A stretch of 64,000 nucleotides of DNA from Trichomonas vaginalis G3 (lineage: Eukaryota; Parabasalia; Trichomonadida; Trichomonadidae), in NCBI RefSeq assembly GCF_026262505.1, contig NC_067204.1:24645300-24709299 (forward strand). Reading direction: 5' to 3'. The notes beneath the pieces are model-generated. The model saw only the letters and a program-made list of their open reading frames with translations, was not told where the DNA came from and did no database searches. Each line of letters begins with the position of its first letter. The first letter of the stretch is position 1. Of this stretch, positions 32,336 to 43,093 are shown piece by piece. A program made the translations under genes and the position numbers.

Positions 32336-32341
32336 GACCGA

Positions 32342-32901
32342 AGTAGTAGGATATGACGGGTTTTGTGACTTTTTTTGTAAACGTAAGAATTCATACAATA
32401 TCGAGCGATTTTGTATCATTTTTTAACATATTAATTTTAAAATAATTTATTTTTTATTCTTACATAAATGACCCAACAAGTAAAACCAGATAAAATAGAT
32501 TATCGAATTTTAGAGGATGGTGTTCCGGTTTATATTCAAAGATTTAAAGGGAAGCAATATTATAGAATTGTTAATCCTGAATATCTTAAACATCAATTTA
32601 AAAAGGAAGACTGTGAATTATTAAACGCTAATGAATATGAAAATGCTAAATCAAAACTGAGATATAAATATATTGGAAGTGATGAAAGGTGTAAAGATAA
32701 AGATAAAGTTTATTCAGTTTCATATAATGAATGGAAAACCAATAAGATAAGAAAACATTTAGGAGATTATGGGAAATGTTCTGAATTCTTTAAATCTAGT
32801 ATGTATGAGAGAGTAAAAGAAATTAGAAATAATTATTTTCATGAATGAAAGATTCACTACCATAATGAAATAAAAAAATTTTTAAAAAATAAACTTTAAA
32901 A
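32342..32901 (+). repeat. Maverick left terminal inverted repeat
   Basis: About 560 bp, matching the complement of 50416-50975 without visible difference. It contains a complete small gene. Confidence 0.9.
32468..32848 (+). CDS. Maverick TIR gene, left copy (unknown function)
   Basis: 126 residues, MTQQVKPDKIDYRILEDGVP..., rich in lysine and tyrosine (GKQYYRIVNPEYLKHQFKK, KLRYKYIGSDERCKDKDK). It has two cysteines that could pair and no membrane segment. The same protein is encoded at 50469-50849 on the other strand because the gene lies wholly inside the TIR. I do not recognise the family. A location inside the TIR suggests a product needed early, or one whose gene is kept by TIR homogenisation. 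The start lies right after a TTTATTTTTTATTCTTACATAA tract, the pattern shared by genes of this element. Confidence 0.75.
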   Translation: MTQQVKPDKIDYRILEDGVPVYIQRFKGKQYYRIVNPEYLKHQFKKEDCELLNANEYENAKSKLRYKYIGSDERCKDKDKVYSVSYNEWKTNKIRKHLGDYGKCSEFFKSSMYERVKEIRNNYFHE

Positions 32902-32903
32902 AA

Positions 32904-33281
32904 CTAATGATTATTTGAATTTATGAAATCAATAATTTGATTTATTCGCTCTTCAATAATTTCTATTCTTTTTGTTAAATCATCTATTTTCATTAATGAG
33001 GTGATTCTTGATTGAGGAATAGATTTCAAACTAACCACTCCTTTTATTTTTGAAATTTTGAATCCATGACCCTCTGGGTCTTGGACTCTGTCCTCAACTT
33101 TAAACATTTTATTCAATTTACACGTTGTCAATTCTTCAAATAATTTTTTATTGTTAGCATAATAGTCATTAAATTCTTCAACAGATGAAAAAATTTTTAT
33201 TTCAGTGATGGGTTTTTTTTTTTGTTGAACATTTTCACTTTCTTCCTTTTCTGTTTCATTTATTTTTAAAATCGGTTTCAT
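32904..33281 (-). CDS. Maverick hypothetical protein
   Basis: 125 residues. A charged N-terminus is followed by VEEFNDYYANNKKLFEEL, then FKVEDRVQDPEGHGFKISKI KGVVSL, and a C-terminal coiled coil (LTKRIEIIEERINQIIDFIN). The middle is weakly similar in layout to the short protein at 41379-41627 (VDDFLLSDVKKKYKETF ... LFKVSRIHNVYHV). The function is unknown. It ends 3 bases inside the TIR border. Confidence 0.55.
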   Translation of the reverse strand: MKPILKINETEKEESENVQQKKKPITEIKIFSSVEEFNDYYANNKKLFEELTTCKLNKMFKVEDRVQDPEGHGFKISKIKGVVSLKSIPQSRITSLMKIDDLTKRIEIIEERINQIIDFINSNNH

Positions 33282-33347
33282 TTATGATTAAATAAAAATT
33301 AGAATATAAGTGATGAAATATATTTTTTAATTAATATTAAATCAGAA

Positions 33348-33585
33348 ATGGCGGCAGGATTTCTTTAAAAAATTATGGGAAGGAATTAAGAAAGCAGCAA
33401 GATGGGTTCATCAGAAAGTAATAAAACCCATTGCAAACTTTTTGGCACCAGTAGCGAAAACGGCAGGAACTATCATAGGTGGAGTATTAGGTGCTAAAGC
33501 AGGTAATCCAGCGATGGGAGCACAAGCAGGTAACGCAGTTGGTGGAATTGCTGAAGGAATACTTAATAAAATAGGAGGAAAGTAG
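33348..33585 (+). pseudogene. Maverick small virion-type gene, broken
   Basis: A short basic, alanine/glycine-rich gene remnant, convergent with and related at its start to the gene at 33606-33818. The glycine-rich end recalls membrane-active minor capsid peptides of adenovirus type. It is broken. Confidence 0.45.
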
Positions 33586-33605
33586 TGGAAAAATAAATAT
33601 TATTT

Positions 33606-33818
33606 TTATCTCAATATCGGTTGTAGTCGACGATAAACTTTATCTCCTTTATTTAATACTTCCCTTACCGGAACATTAGGTGCTATTTGTTCTGCAACGT
33701 CACTAATTGCTTCTTTATTCTTAAATATCCAATTTGCTCCTTTCTTCATTGTTTCCCAAACTTTATGCGCTCCTCTTTTTACTTTATCCCATAACTTTTT
33801 AAAGAATCCTGCAGCCAT
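33606..33818 (-). CDS. Maverick small basic protein, minor-capsid-like
   Basis: 70 residues starting MAAGFFKKLWDKVKRGAHKV, an amphipathic basic helix, then a second one (WETMKKGANWIFKNKEAI). Size, charge and position beside the capsid gene recall adenovirus pVI or pX-like core and membrane-lytic proteins. The match is by layout only. Confidence 0.5.
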   Translation of the reverse strand: MAAGFFKKLWDKVKRGAHKVWETMKKGANWIFKNKEAISDVAEQIAPNVPVREVLNKGDKVYRRLQPILR

Positions 33819-33887
33819 AGTTGATTATTTCATTAAAATTAAAAATTCATTTTCATCTTTTAATTTTGATTTTTTATTTAATAATAA

Positions 33888-35529
33888 ATGACGACTAACT
33901 ATTTGGTGCCAAACACTAAACCGATTAATGGAAATGTGTTTCATTCATTCGAAAAGATAAATGAAATATTTGCAAAGAATGACGGTAGAAGATATTATAG
34001 AGAACTTGAAAGTTCATGCTATGACTCTGATGCTCCATATTTTGATGATAAACAAACTCATTTAAGAATTACAAATCCGGCTCATGATGTGAACCAATTA
34101 GGTGACACATATATTAAACGCAAAGTTAAAGCAACTCTAGTTTCAAATAAAGCTTTCACATGCGATGCCGCTTTTAAATGCATGCGTTTATTCGTTGGTT
34201 ACAAATCATCAAATCAAAACTTTAAACAATTAGAAGCAGAAACTGAAAGAGGTGATGCCGGTTATCTTCAGATGGATTGCGCCCATGAATCTTTCGCATT
34301 TGCAACATATAAACCAAAATCAGAAAGGAAAGTTAAAAAGTTTGTTCATTCGTTATATAATAATGTTCAAAAATATGATAACTCAGTATGTGGTAAATAT
34401 ATTGACCCTTCAGAAGTTTTCAAGAAAGCAAATGAAGAAGTTGATATCATTTTTGATATGATTATTCCGATAAATGATTTGTTAGCATTTCAGGCGTTCG
34501 ATGATTATCCTAAATCATTTGGTGATATCATTCTTAAATATTATGTTTTCAGGGATACTTTAGTATTTTGTCAGGTTGACCCATTAAGAGTTGCTGATTT
34601 ACAAAATTATGTTTATGAAAAGATAACTGATGAAAATTATGAAAAAAGATTATGAATCATGTTTATAAATATGATCGCAAATTCCAACAAATCGGACTTC
34701 CTGCCAAATTAATTACAAGCTTAGCCACTACATCTGCTGACGCAACAGTTGAAGACGTTATTATTTCATGCACAAAGATGGAAGTTTTAGAGGATAAATG
34801 CATTACACCAGGATATGGTTTAATTGAAGAATCAATTAAAGCAATACCACGTTTATTCAGTAAGGAAGATCCATTCATGATTCCAGCTCAACATATTGAC
34901 GTTCGTTCACTAAATGGAGTTGCATCACTCCTGAAGGTATCAGCTCAGATTTCTCATACGCTCTTCATAATGTTACAGATATTGTGTTAGCATTTCCGAA
35001 GAATGCAATGCAAAGAACAGTTTTAGAAAATCCAATGCTTCGAGGTCTTCAGGTCACTATAGATTCCAGAAACTTCCCCGATCAAGCGATGACCACAGTG
35101 GGTGACATATTCTTTACACGTATGCTTCAAGCTTCTGATTTAGATGGAGTGAATGAATGCACGGAAGAATACGAGGACTCATTAACTAGACCATTGAATG
35201 ATGATGATGGCAAGCCATTAACTAGAACATGGAAAGACCAAACTTCATTCTTATGCACTATTCCAGTTCAACGTGATGGAGCGGGTATATTCTTTGATGG
35301 ATTAGAAACTTTCAACTCACAAGTTACAGTACAAGTGAAAGCTTATCCAATAATTCAGGGTGAAAATGACACTTACTGTTCAAAGGTGACAAATCCTCCT
35401 CAGGTTTGGTTTACTAGGACTACATATTGGACATGGACACCGGATGAAGGTTTGAAATATCATCCAACAGGTACACCACCACAGTATAGAAGTTCATATG
35501 ATGAAATATTGATGAATAGAAATGTTTAA
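33888..35529 (+). pseudogene. Maverick major capsid-like gene, broken
   Basis: Position (next to the packaging ATPase), size and beta-rich composition with aromatic strands fit a Polinton double jelly-roll major capsid protein. Recognisable stretches include KRKVKATLVSNKAFTCDAAF near the beginning and the LPAKLITSLATTS region in the middle. Towards the end is PQVWFTRTTYWTWTPDEGL. The gene is broken into several open stretches. The assignment rests on context and composition; a structure-based search would be needed to confirm it. Confidence 0.6.
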
Positions 35530-35553
35530 AATTATAAATTTATTTTTGATTAA

Positions 35554-36381
35554 ATGGATTTAAATTCATCCACCCCTTATGAAGAATTAGCAGGAGTATA
35601 TAATACATACGTAGATGATATGATTAATGAAGCATTGAGTGATAATAGAAATGCTCTATCTAAGGAAAAATTAATGAAAATTCCATATTCTGAATGTTAT
35701 TTAAATTCAATCAATGCAGCAATTGGTAAACAAAATAAAGGTAAAACATTAACGATATTAAAACAAATTATCATTATTGCTAACACTTCCCCCTATTCAC
35801 ATGTGTTAATTTATATCAACCGTTCAGGTTCACTTTCAGATGATACATTTGAATCTTTAAAGCATTTAATCAAAATTCCAATTATTTATTTATCACAAGA
35901 AGAAGCAGAAGATTATTTAAAAAACTTTTTAATGTATAAAGAATTATATAATACAATCAAGAAGCAAGGATTAGAGGATAAAATTATTGATAAACAACGG
36001 GATGAATTATTTGAAACACTTTCTATTTCAAATTTTGATAGAGAATTTTTGCATTCACTCATTTTTCTAGATGATGCGGTGAAATCAAAACTAATAACAA
36101 ATGAGAAATCATATTTTAATCAATTATTAACTCAATGTCGACACATTCAGTGTTCATTCTTCATGGCTGTTCAATACTTTAAAGCATTAAGCACAAACAT
36201 TAAATCAAATCTATCAACCCTTTTCATTTTCAGTGGGTTTAGTCGTCAACAGTTGAACGTTATGCTTTATCAAGTGAATTTACCAATGAGCATTAATGAA
36301 CTTTACACACAATATCAGCAATTAGGTGAACATGGAAAGATAATAGTTGATTTAAATAAAGGTTCCATTAAATTCGAATAA
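35554..36381 (+). CDS. Maverick genome-packaging ATPase (A32/FtsK-HerA type)
   Basis: 275 residues. A Walker A-like AIGKQNKGKTLTILKQIIII lies near 60-80 and a Walker B LIFLDDAV near 175. A sensor-type strand HIQCSFFMAVQYFKAL follows, then SNLSTLFIFSGFSRQQL, the standard order of poxvirus A32-like packaging ATPases. The role is to pump element DNA into capsids. The frame reads through. It follows the capsid-like gene closely (24 bp), as in other Mavericks. Confidence 0.8.
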   Translation: MDLNSSTPYEELAGVYNTYVDDMINEALSDNRNALSKEKLMKIPYSECYLNSINAAIGKQNKGKTLTILKQIIIIANTSPYSHVLIYINRSGSLSDDTFESLKHLIKIPIIYLSQEEAEDYLKNFLMYKELYNTIKKQGLEDKIIDKQRDELFETLSISNFDREFLHSLIFLDDAVKSKLITNEKSYFNQLLTQCRHIQCSFFMAVQYFKALSTNIKSNLSTLFIFSGFSRQQLNVMLYQVNLPMSINELYTQYQQLGEHGKIIVDLNKGSIKFE

Positions 36382-36421
36382 CTTTTTATAATTAATTTTT
36401 ATTTTTTATTTATAATTAAAC

Positions 36422-37364
36422 ATGACAGAAATAGCAAATCTTCTACAGGTTCCATTAAAACAAGGAACAAACAAAAAGGGTGCATATAATAGAACTATGA
36501 AAGTTCCTGATGGAATGAAAGAATTAGTTCATATTGTTGCTGGTCTTCAAAAAGATGTTAAACAAATGAGAAACGTTTTAACATTACCAGAAGCTCAAGC
36601 ATATGCCAAACGTCATGGTCCAAATTGGGAAGCACACGAAGCAGACATTACAGGTCCAAATGGAAAACCTGATGGTATAAATGAAGTTTTCGTTACTGAT
36701 GGTCAAGGAAATATTAAAGTCATAAATGGTTATAAATTAACTATGTCTGATTATCCTAAACGCAAAGCATATAATGAACGTTATCCTATGCAATTTGATG
36801 AAAATGGAAAAGCTGTTAAACAATACATTGGAGAAGGTGAAAATGGTCCAATTAATTCATACCGTCGTAATCCATATTCTTATTTCAATGAAGAATTAAA
36901 TGCTATTGAAGAGGGACCGGATGGATTACCACGATATGTTAATCAGTTTGATGGTCAATATGCAAATTTGAGATCTGAAATTCCAGCTAAGAAATTCTTT
37001 AAAGTTGCTTTATTCGATCCAGTGTTCAATGAACAGAAAGAAGCAATGAAAGCAGAATTTAAACCAATTCAAGTGGCAAGAATTTCTTCATCTTCACTTG
37101 CAGAAGCGTTCAAGGAATTGATAAAGAAACCACTTTATTCTCAACAAGGTTATAACTTTGATTTAATTAAAGAAAGTGATAGACGTAAATTAGAAAAATC
37201 AGATGTTTTAAGAATGCATGTAATGAAATGATTAAAGATATTGTAAATGATGAAATAAGACTGAAGAAACTCAAAGCAATATCAATAACATTATTGGTGC
37301 AGTTACAAAGAAAGTATAAGCAAACAATGATGAACCTTGGGATATTACCGTAACAACTAAATAA
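36422..37364 (+). pseudogene. Maverick hypothetical protein, virion-region gene
   Basis: The main open part (36422-37231, 269 residues) has a helical N-terminus ([25 protein letters not shown]) and a striking acidic/glycine turn region with [20 protein letters not shown], then [21 protein letters not shown]. The turn pattern suggests a beta-structured viral domain. I do not recognise the family. Coding signal continues a little beyond the open part, so the gene is probably broken. Confidence 0.5.
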
Positions 37365-37403
37365 AACTTTAAATATATATTTTTCTTTTTTATTCAATTA
37401 TAA

Positions 37404-37920
37404 ATGAGAAGACGTTTCACTAGTCAAAAGAACACTAACGCAAAAGCAGAGATTACGGTTGGTTATAACGTAAATGATGATAAATCACGAATTATTCAAA
37501 ATGTTAAAGTTAATGTTAGTCCTGAATTAACAAGGTCAGCAACTCAACCAAATTTATTAACTCGTGACTTACCGAAGAATGAGGAGAATGAAGAAAACCG
37601 TGAGAATGGAGACCCAATCATTTTATCTGAACCTGGTAAAACCTGTTGAAATTCCCACTTATCCAACATACCCCCCACCTCTTTCATCAAACATCGAGAA
37701 CCCAGGAATCTACGATTACAGTCGCAATGCGCCATATAAAATAGACATTAATTCTGAATTAATGAAAATTTACCGTGATATAATAACTGATAATTATGAT
37801 TCAATAATAAATTTAATTGACCAATCCGGTTTAATTATTTTACCTTATGAATCATTAATTCACATTATTGCCATTCTTTGTGATGTTCAAGATTCAGACG
37901 TGAAGATTCAATTTTCATAG
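37404..37920 (+). pseudogene. Maverick hypothetical gene, broken
   Basis: Two overlapping open stretches appear to belong to one former gene. A basic, asparagine-rich beginning is followed by a proline-rich middle (PTYPTYPPP) and a hydrophobic helical end. Its upstream tract TTTTTATTCAATTATAAATG fits the element-wide start pattern. The function is unknown. Confidence 0.4.
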
Positions 37921-38099
37921 ATGATGAGGTTTCATGCTGCGGAACAGTTGCAAAAATAAATCCTATAAAGGATATTAGCACAATTAAGATATTCAAAGAA
38001 CGGAACAACAACTGAACTTCATTTAACATATAATGATATTATATAATAAAATAGTTGATGAAATAAAATATCACTTGAAAAATTCTTTGTTAAGGCTAT

Positions 38100-38607
38100 T
38101 TAATATTCAAGCATTAAACATTATCGAATAATAATCCTTTGAATCATAATCAATAATAATTGACCTTTCACCAGTTTCTATCGTTTGTTTTATTTCTTTT
38201 TGTTCCCCACTATCTGGATCGGTCATTGTAATTGTTTTTGTTATAGTATCTGCTTTATCTTTAACTTCAATCTTTTTCCATCGGGATTTTTAAACCAAAA
38301 TTCCAAAAATTCGATATTGTCAATCTGTTTCATATTTTAATCTATCAATTACATTTTTAATACCATCTGAAAATCTTATGAAATGGTCATTATATGGGTT
38401 TGATTGAACTAAATTTGAATGAAGTGAAATATAACCTGATGATGAATATGACATCGACTCATATTTTCTGAAAACACTAAAATTTATAACATGAATGAAT
38501 TTCTTATTCGTTGAATTTATGAATTCTTGAGGTAATCTTATTCTAGTTTTATTTATCACTGGAAAATAACGCTTTACCATATTTTTAATCGTAATAAAAA
38601 ATGTCAA
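38100..38607 (-). pseudogene. Maverick hypothetical gene, broken
   Basis: The open part (38320-38607) contains FPVINKTRIRLPQEFINSTN and HVINFSVFRKYESMSYSSSG, beta-rich and possibly a virion protein. Further coding-like sequence lies towards 38100. It runs divergently from the gene at 38601 and overlaps its start by 7 bp. Confidence 0.35.
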
Positions 38608-39335
38608 TTATCAATATTATTTCGAATAATAACTGTGAATTAAATTTAACAGTTAGCGGAATTTATAATGTTACTCTCGTTTCTGTGAGTGGTAAATTTA
38701 ATCCCATTCTTTTAGACCCTTCAGATTATATATCATTTATTAAAGAAGACCATGAGCCGCATAGCGGGGTCGTAGACCTAAAAACGTATGATATGTATAT
38801 AAATAATGTGATAGCGAAATGGGATATTAACATGATTTTAAGTTATTTAAATGAATCATTTATCGTATGGTATGAAGAAAATTTTAAATCAAAACCTGAT
38901 AAACTTTTTGAACTTGATGAAATAAATAACCTTATTAAATTCCCGCTGAAAATTAAATTTTGTACTCCTCATCTTCGTTCATTGTTGGGGATATTAAATT
39001 TTGAAAAAGATGTTGGGGATGTTTTGTATTCTGACACTGGTTCCAATTTCATTTTAATCAAATGTGATAAAGTTAATACCCCAATGAGATTTTCACATCA
39101 AACATTAGACCCTAACTCTTACCCATCAATACAAAACATTTTATCCATCAACTTAAACACATTTTCTTTATCATATCCGTTTCAATTATCCGGGAATTCA
39201 TTTATTCTTCATTCAAAAGATTTATCAAATATTAAATTTAGAATAACTGACCTATTTGATTGTGATTTAGAATTTATGAATGAAATATTATGGCAATTTC
39301 AAATAGAAAAAATAGCTGATGAGATAACAGATTAA
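38601..39335 (+). CDS. Maverick beta-rich hypothetical protein (possible minor capsid)
   Basis: 244 residues with many short hydrophobic strands (CELNLTVSGIYNVTLVSVSG, NFILIKCDKVNTPMRF, SYPFQLSGNSFILHS) and no helical repeats. Position among virion genes makes a penton-like or other minor capsid role plausible, but I see no diagnostic motif. The frame reads through. Confidence 0.5.
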   Translation: MSIINIISNNNCELNLTVSGIYNVTLVSVSGKFNPILLDPSDYISFIKEDHEPHSGVVDLKTYDMYINNVIAKWDINMILSYLNESFIVWYEENFKSKPDKLFELDEINNLIKFPLKIKFCTPHLRSLLGILNFEKDVGDVLYSDTGSNFILIKCDKVNTPMRFSHQTLDPNSYPSIQNILSINLNTFSLSYPFQLSGNSFILHSKDLSNIKFRITDLFDCDLEFMNEILWQFQIEKIADEITD

Positions 39336-39359
39336 ATATTTATTTTTAAATCGTAATAA

Positions 39360-41181
39360 ATGATTAAACAACAGCAACTACAACAACTTAAGGCGCAGAC
39401 CATTACATACGCCATATATGCATATAATTCAAAGACGGCAGAACAAACGCAAAGGTTGAAATATGGAGATTTGGAGATAGTATTGAAAAATGACCATTTC
39501 GAATTCGTTTGCAAAGGTGGTGCAGTGATATCAAATATAAAAGAAATTTTATTTATGAATTCTAAAATTAAAGGTATAACGGATGATATAACATCAATTC
39601 CACCAGAAGAACAGAGATATTACGCATTAAATGCATTTCCTAAAGTTTTGAAGATTGGAAGATTTAATTTAAATGAGGAATTCATAGAAGGTTTCCTAAA
39701 TGACATAATGAAGAAAGCAAATTTGGTTTATGTTGATGAAAAAGATAATGAAATTAAAGAAAGGGTTGATAGTGAATTAATGAAGAAAGCAAATTTGGTT
39801 TATGTTGATGAAAAAGATAATGAAATTAAAGAAATGGTTGATAGTGAATTAATGAAGAAAGCAAATTTGGTTTATGTTGATGAAAAAGATAATGAAATTA
39901 AAGAAATGGTTGAATGGTATCATGAATGGACATCAAAGATTTTAAAAACAAAAGCCGATACAGGATGGGTTTCAGGATGTTTAGACCTTAAAGCGGATAA
40001 AACATATGTTAACGATGAGTTAATGAAAAAGGCAGATAAGGAATATGTTAACGATGAGTTAAATAAGAAAGCGGATAAAACATATGTTAACGATGAGTTA
40101 ATGAAAAAGGCAGATAAGGAATATGTTAACGATGAGTTAAATAAGAAAGCAGATAAGGAATATGTTAACGAAATATACCAAAGTTTGATAGGAACAAAAA
40201 ATATTGAAACTATTGTTGGTGACTTTTCTGTCAATGAAGAAAATAAATATTTTAGATGGGAGTTTGTACACTCCTTAAAAATGGTATACGGTATAAACTC
40301 ATTCCGAAAAATAACAATGAAATGTATGTAAGCTATAAAAAGAACGATGGTACACAAGTTAAAGTTCCATTAGACAACAACTGCTACTTAAACTTATATG
40401 GAGACGAACAAAAGAAATATTTAAGAGTTTATGAAATGGCAGATATGACATTACCTAACCCAGCTCCAGCACCATATTATTATGACTATGGTGTTGACGC
40501 ACGTGTAGACCCAAAAAAGCAAACATTATATTTAGAATATTATAGATATAAAAGATATAATGCAATAGAAAAAAACGAGAATAGTATACTATTATGAAGA
40601 TGACAGAAATAAATATTATAGTCAAGATTTTACCTACCCTGAAAACATAAGATTATATTAAAAAAATATTCTGACACAAACCAGAAGAAACCTGAAATAG
40701 TTACACTATATCTTAAGTTCAAAAGAGACAATCCTATAATATCTCATATGTTTGATTTAATGAACCCAGTAGGTTCTATTTATACATCTATGGATGCAAG
40801 AGGTCCTCAAGTAATGTTTGGTGTTGGTGCATGGGAACAAATAGTTGACAGGTTTTTGTATTGTGCAAACTCTTCAAAGGAAACAGGGGGAAGTAAAACG
40901 ATTTCAGGTGAAAATTTACCTGCACACAGTCACTACATAGATTTAAGTACATCTCAAGCAGGTTGGCATAAGCATAGATATTGGGATTGGTCAGGAATGA
41001 CAAAAGGTAAAGGATATGATGTTAAAGACAACGTTAAGTTTGCTATAAATTGTTACTGGATGACACTCAGGGAGAAGGAAACCATACACATCGCGTTTCA
41101 GGATATACACAAACAACGGGACAAAGTAAAGATTACATGCCACCATTTATGACTGTATTCGCATGGTATAGAGTTCAATGA
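39360..41181 (+). pseudogene. Maverick fibre gene: coiled-coil repeats plus phage tail-collar-like end, broken
   Basis: An N-terminal domain (39360-39700) is followed by two repeat blocks. Three 23-residue repeats (KKANLVYVDEKDNEIKEMV) lie at about 39712-39910, and six short KKADKEYVNDEL repeats at about 39990-40170. These are heptad-like and typical of trimeric fibre shafts. The last part (about 40748-41181) resembles the receptor-binding end of bacteriophage tail fibres, with NPVGSIYTS, WEQIVDRFLY, SKETGGSKTISGENLPAHSH and WHKHRYWDW. The gene is broken. If once functional it would have made a surface spike for host attachment. Confidence 0.65.
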
Positions 41182-41308
41182 ATGAACTAAATATATTTTA
41201 TGTCTGTAATTAATTTTTTTCAGTGTCACTACGTCACCAGGTTAAATTAACTTCTTTTAAAAATGATGACAACATGACATTTACGAAAGGAGGAAGGCAA
41301 AAATATAA
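41182..41308. other. spacer, Maverick
   Basis: No gene. It ends at the outer edge of the inverted repeat starting at 41309. Confidence 0.4.
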
Positions 41309-41378
41309 TTTAGGGTAGAAGGTTAGATCTAACCTCTTTTCTAACCTCTTTTCTAACCTCTTTTCTACCCCAGTTATT

Positions 41379-41627
41379 TTATAAGCGTTTTACATGGTAA
41401 ACGTTATGAATTCGTGAGACTTTAAACAGTTTCGTAGCTTCTATTTCTTCGCTGAGGATATCAAATGTTTTAACGATACCGAAAGTTTCTTTATACTTCT
41501 TCTTGACATCAGATAGAAGGAAATCGTCAACTGTTGGATAGTTTTTGTTCAGAAATTCTAACATGTTCATTTTATTTTCTGCTGGTTTCTCTACTTCTTT
41601 CTTTAAGTCAGCATAGTCGTTTCGCAT
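41379..41627 (-). CDS. Maverick hypothetical protein (82 aa)
   Basis: Short acidic/basic helical protein (KMNMLEFLNKNYPTVDDFLL) ending FKVSRIHNVYHVKRL. It begins 6 bp after the stop of the upstream minus-strand gene. It weakly resembles the middle of the protein at 32904-33281. Function unknown. Confidence 0.4.
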   Translation of the reverse strand: MRNDYADLKKEVEKPAENKMNMLEFLNKNYPTVDDFLLSDVKKKYKETFGIVKTFDILSEEIEATKLFKVSRIHNVYHVKRL

Positions 41628-41632
41628 ACGTT

Positions 41633-42352
41633 CTATCTCTTTGACGGAGTATATTTCCTAATTGCTGCTTTACATTTAGAACATTGTGGGTTCATTTTTG
41701 CGTTATATTCTGAAACCTTACCTGCTAAAACAACTAAGGCGTCAATGGTTTTCTTTAACTCAAAAGCTGTTGGTTTTATTTGTTCGTTCCATATTTTACC
41801 CCTTCTATCTTTATCTCTTATCTGCCATACACATTTTGCAGCTAATGAAACAAGGTTGTCGTATGTCTTAAATTCTTCAGATTTATATATGTCAGAGATG
41901 TTCTTATATACCATATCGCAATCTTTGTTCATAACTTTATGGTTGCAATGAAAACCAAGGAATTCATAATTTACCTTTCGTATGAACTTCTTTATTTCTA
42001 CTGAGTCAGTTGGTTTCACTTCAATTTCGTCGAATTCAGGAATAGTTAGTTTTTGTTGTTGGATTTCAGGTAGTTTAGGCAAATGGTCAATAATGTCCTG
42101 CATTTCATAAAGATATTCTTCATTTGTTTCATCTTTCGCACTACAGTCTAAATTACTTGTTAACAGTTCTTGCTTTATCTTCTGGATTTTTGTTTCAAAA
42201 GTATATGAAGAAGGAATGAAGTTTTTCATCTCTACTAACATTGACGTAGGATTCATAACTAACGAGTTTGGTGCTGTAGTTGTGGACAGAGTCCCACCGT
42301 TCGTGGCTTGAATTGTTGTTGTGCCGATTGTTGTTGTGCTGATTGTTGACAT
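41633..42352 (-). CDS. Maverick hypothetical protein (239 aa)
   Basis: A threonine/serine-rich N-terminus (STISTTTIGTTTIQATNGG) is followed by a helical middle and one C-terminal CSKCKAAIRKY motif; with earlier cysteines (FHCNHKVMNKDC) a metal site is possible. I do not recognise it. It lies inside the inverted-repeat cassette. Confidence 0.45.
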   Translation of the reverse strand: MSTISTTTIGTTTIQATNGGTLSTTTAPNSLVMNPTSMLVEMKNFIPSSYTFETKIQKIKQELLTSNLDCSAKDETNEEYLYEMQDIIDHLPKLPEIQQQKLTIPEFDEIEVKPTDSVEIKKFIRKVNYEFLGFHCNHKVMNKDCDMVYKNISDIYKSEEFKTYDNLVSLAAKCVWQIRDKDRRGKIWNEQIKPTAFELKKTIDALVVLAGKVSEYNAKMNPQCSKCKAAIRKYTPSKR

Positions 42353-42665
42353 TTCTCTTCTACATACAAAATAAAAAAATAAAAATAAAACTAATTTTAT
42401 TTATTCTATCTTAAGGAAATTTACGAAGAAATCATGAAAATTCATGAAAATTCATGAAAATTCATGAGGTTAGAAAAGAGGTTAGAAAAGAGGTTAGATC
42501 TAACCTTCTACCCTAAACATGGGCTTTGCCCTTGCCGCTAGCGGCTTATTTTTGGGTCATTTACGCTCATTACGAAGAAGTCTGAAGGAAATTTACGAAG
42601 AAATCATGAAAGTCCTGAGCTCCAAAAGAGCAAACAGCATAATTTAAATTTTTATTTTAGTATAA

Positions 42666-42800
42666 ATGAAGATTCTACCATATGGTGTTATTGGAAGAGA
42701 TAAAGATGGAAACCCAATATTTGATCCAAAGTTAAAATTAAAGTTACTGACAAGACAACAACTTGAAAAGTTGCTGAAACCAAAACAGAATGAAAAATGA
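42666..42800 (+). CDS. Maverick mini-protein 1 (44 aa)
   Basis: MKILPYGVIGRDKDGNPIFD..., 44 residues, ending in LKLLTRQQLEKLLKPKQNEK. It is preceded by the element start tract (AATTTTTATTTTAGTATAA). It shares a C-terminal T-x4-K-(L/M)(L/M) motif with the mini-proteins at 42861 and 43675. Confidence 0.5.
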   Translation: MKILPYGVIGRDKDGNPIFDPKLKLKLLTRQQLEKLLKPKQNEK

Positions 42801-42841
42801 GAAAATGAGAAAATGAGAAAGAAAAAAAATTTAAATTATGC

Positions 42842-42860
42842 AATTTTATTTTTATCATAA
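42842..42860 (+). promoter_or_regulatory. Maverick start tract
   Basis: AATTTTATTTTTATCATAA directly before ATG. The same T-rich tract plus TCATAA is found before the gene at 43675, and variants precede nearly every gene of the element on both strands. Confidence 0.55.
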
Positions 42861-43043
42861 ATGACCAAATTAATTAAGCCAACTATTTCTAAATTAATGA
42901 TACCAATGAAATCATTTCATGGAGTACTTATCCCAGGTTCTTCACAATTAGCCGGGGCAAGTGTTGTGACTCAAGGTGGAACATTAGCGAATCCATTCAA
43001 ATTATTAACTAAAGATGAACTTAATAAAATGATGATAAAATAA
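42861..43043 (+). CDS. Maverick mini-protein 2 (60 aa)
   Basis: 60 residues with a hydrophobic, glycine-rich centre (FHGVLIPGSSQLAGASVVTQ) and the C-terminal motif FKLLTKDELNKMMIK. It could be a small membrane-interacting or assembly peptide; no known family. Confidence 0.5.
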   Translation: MTKLIKPTISKLMIPMKSFHGVLIPGSSQLAGASVVTQGGTLANPFKLLTKDELNKMMIK

Positions 43044-43093
43044 CTGATAACAAAATTTTATTTCAGTGCTACCATAAAAACAGGTGAAAAAAC

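Larger units (their letters stand above)
41309..42517. repeat. inverted-repeat-bounded cassette inside the Maverick
   Basis: TTTAGGGTAGAAGGTTAGAT followed by two or more CTAACCTCTTTT units at 41309-41372 is matched by its complement at 42467-42517. The arms are about 50 bp. They enclose two minus-strand genes. No flanking target duplication is visible, so it may be an internal hairpin pair, not a separate mobile element. Confidence 0.7.

Noticed and set aside
41309-42517. Independent transposon nested in the Maverick
   Set aside because: Inverted arms are clear, but there is no target duplication and no transposase, so it is kept as an inverted-repeat cassette.
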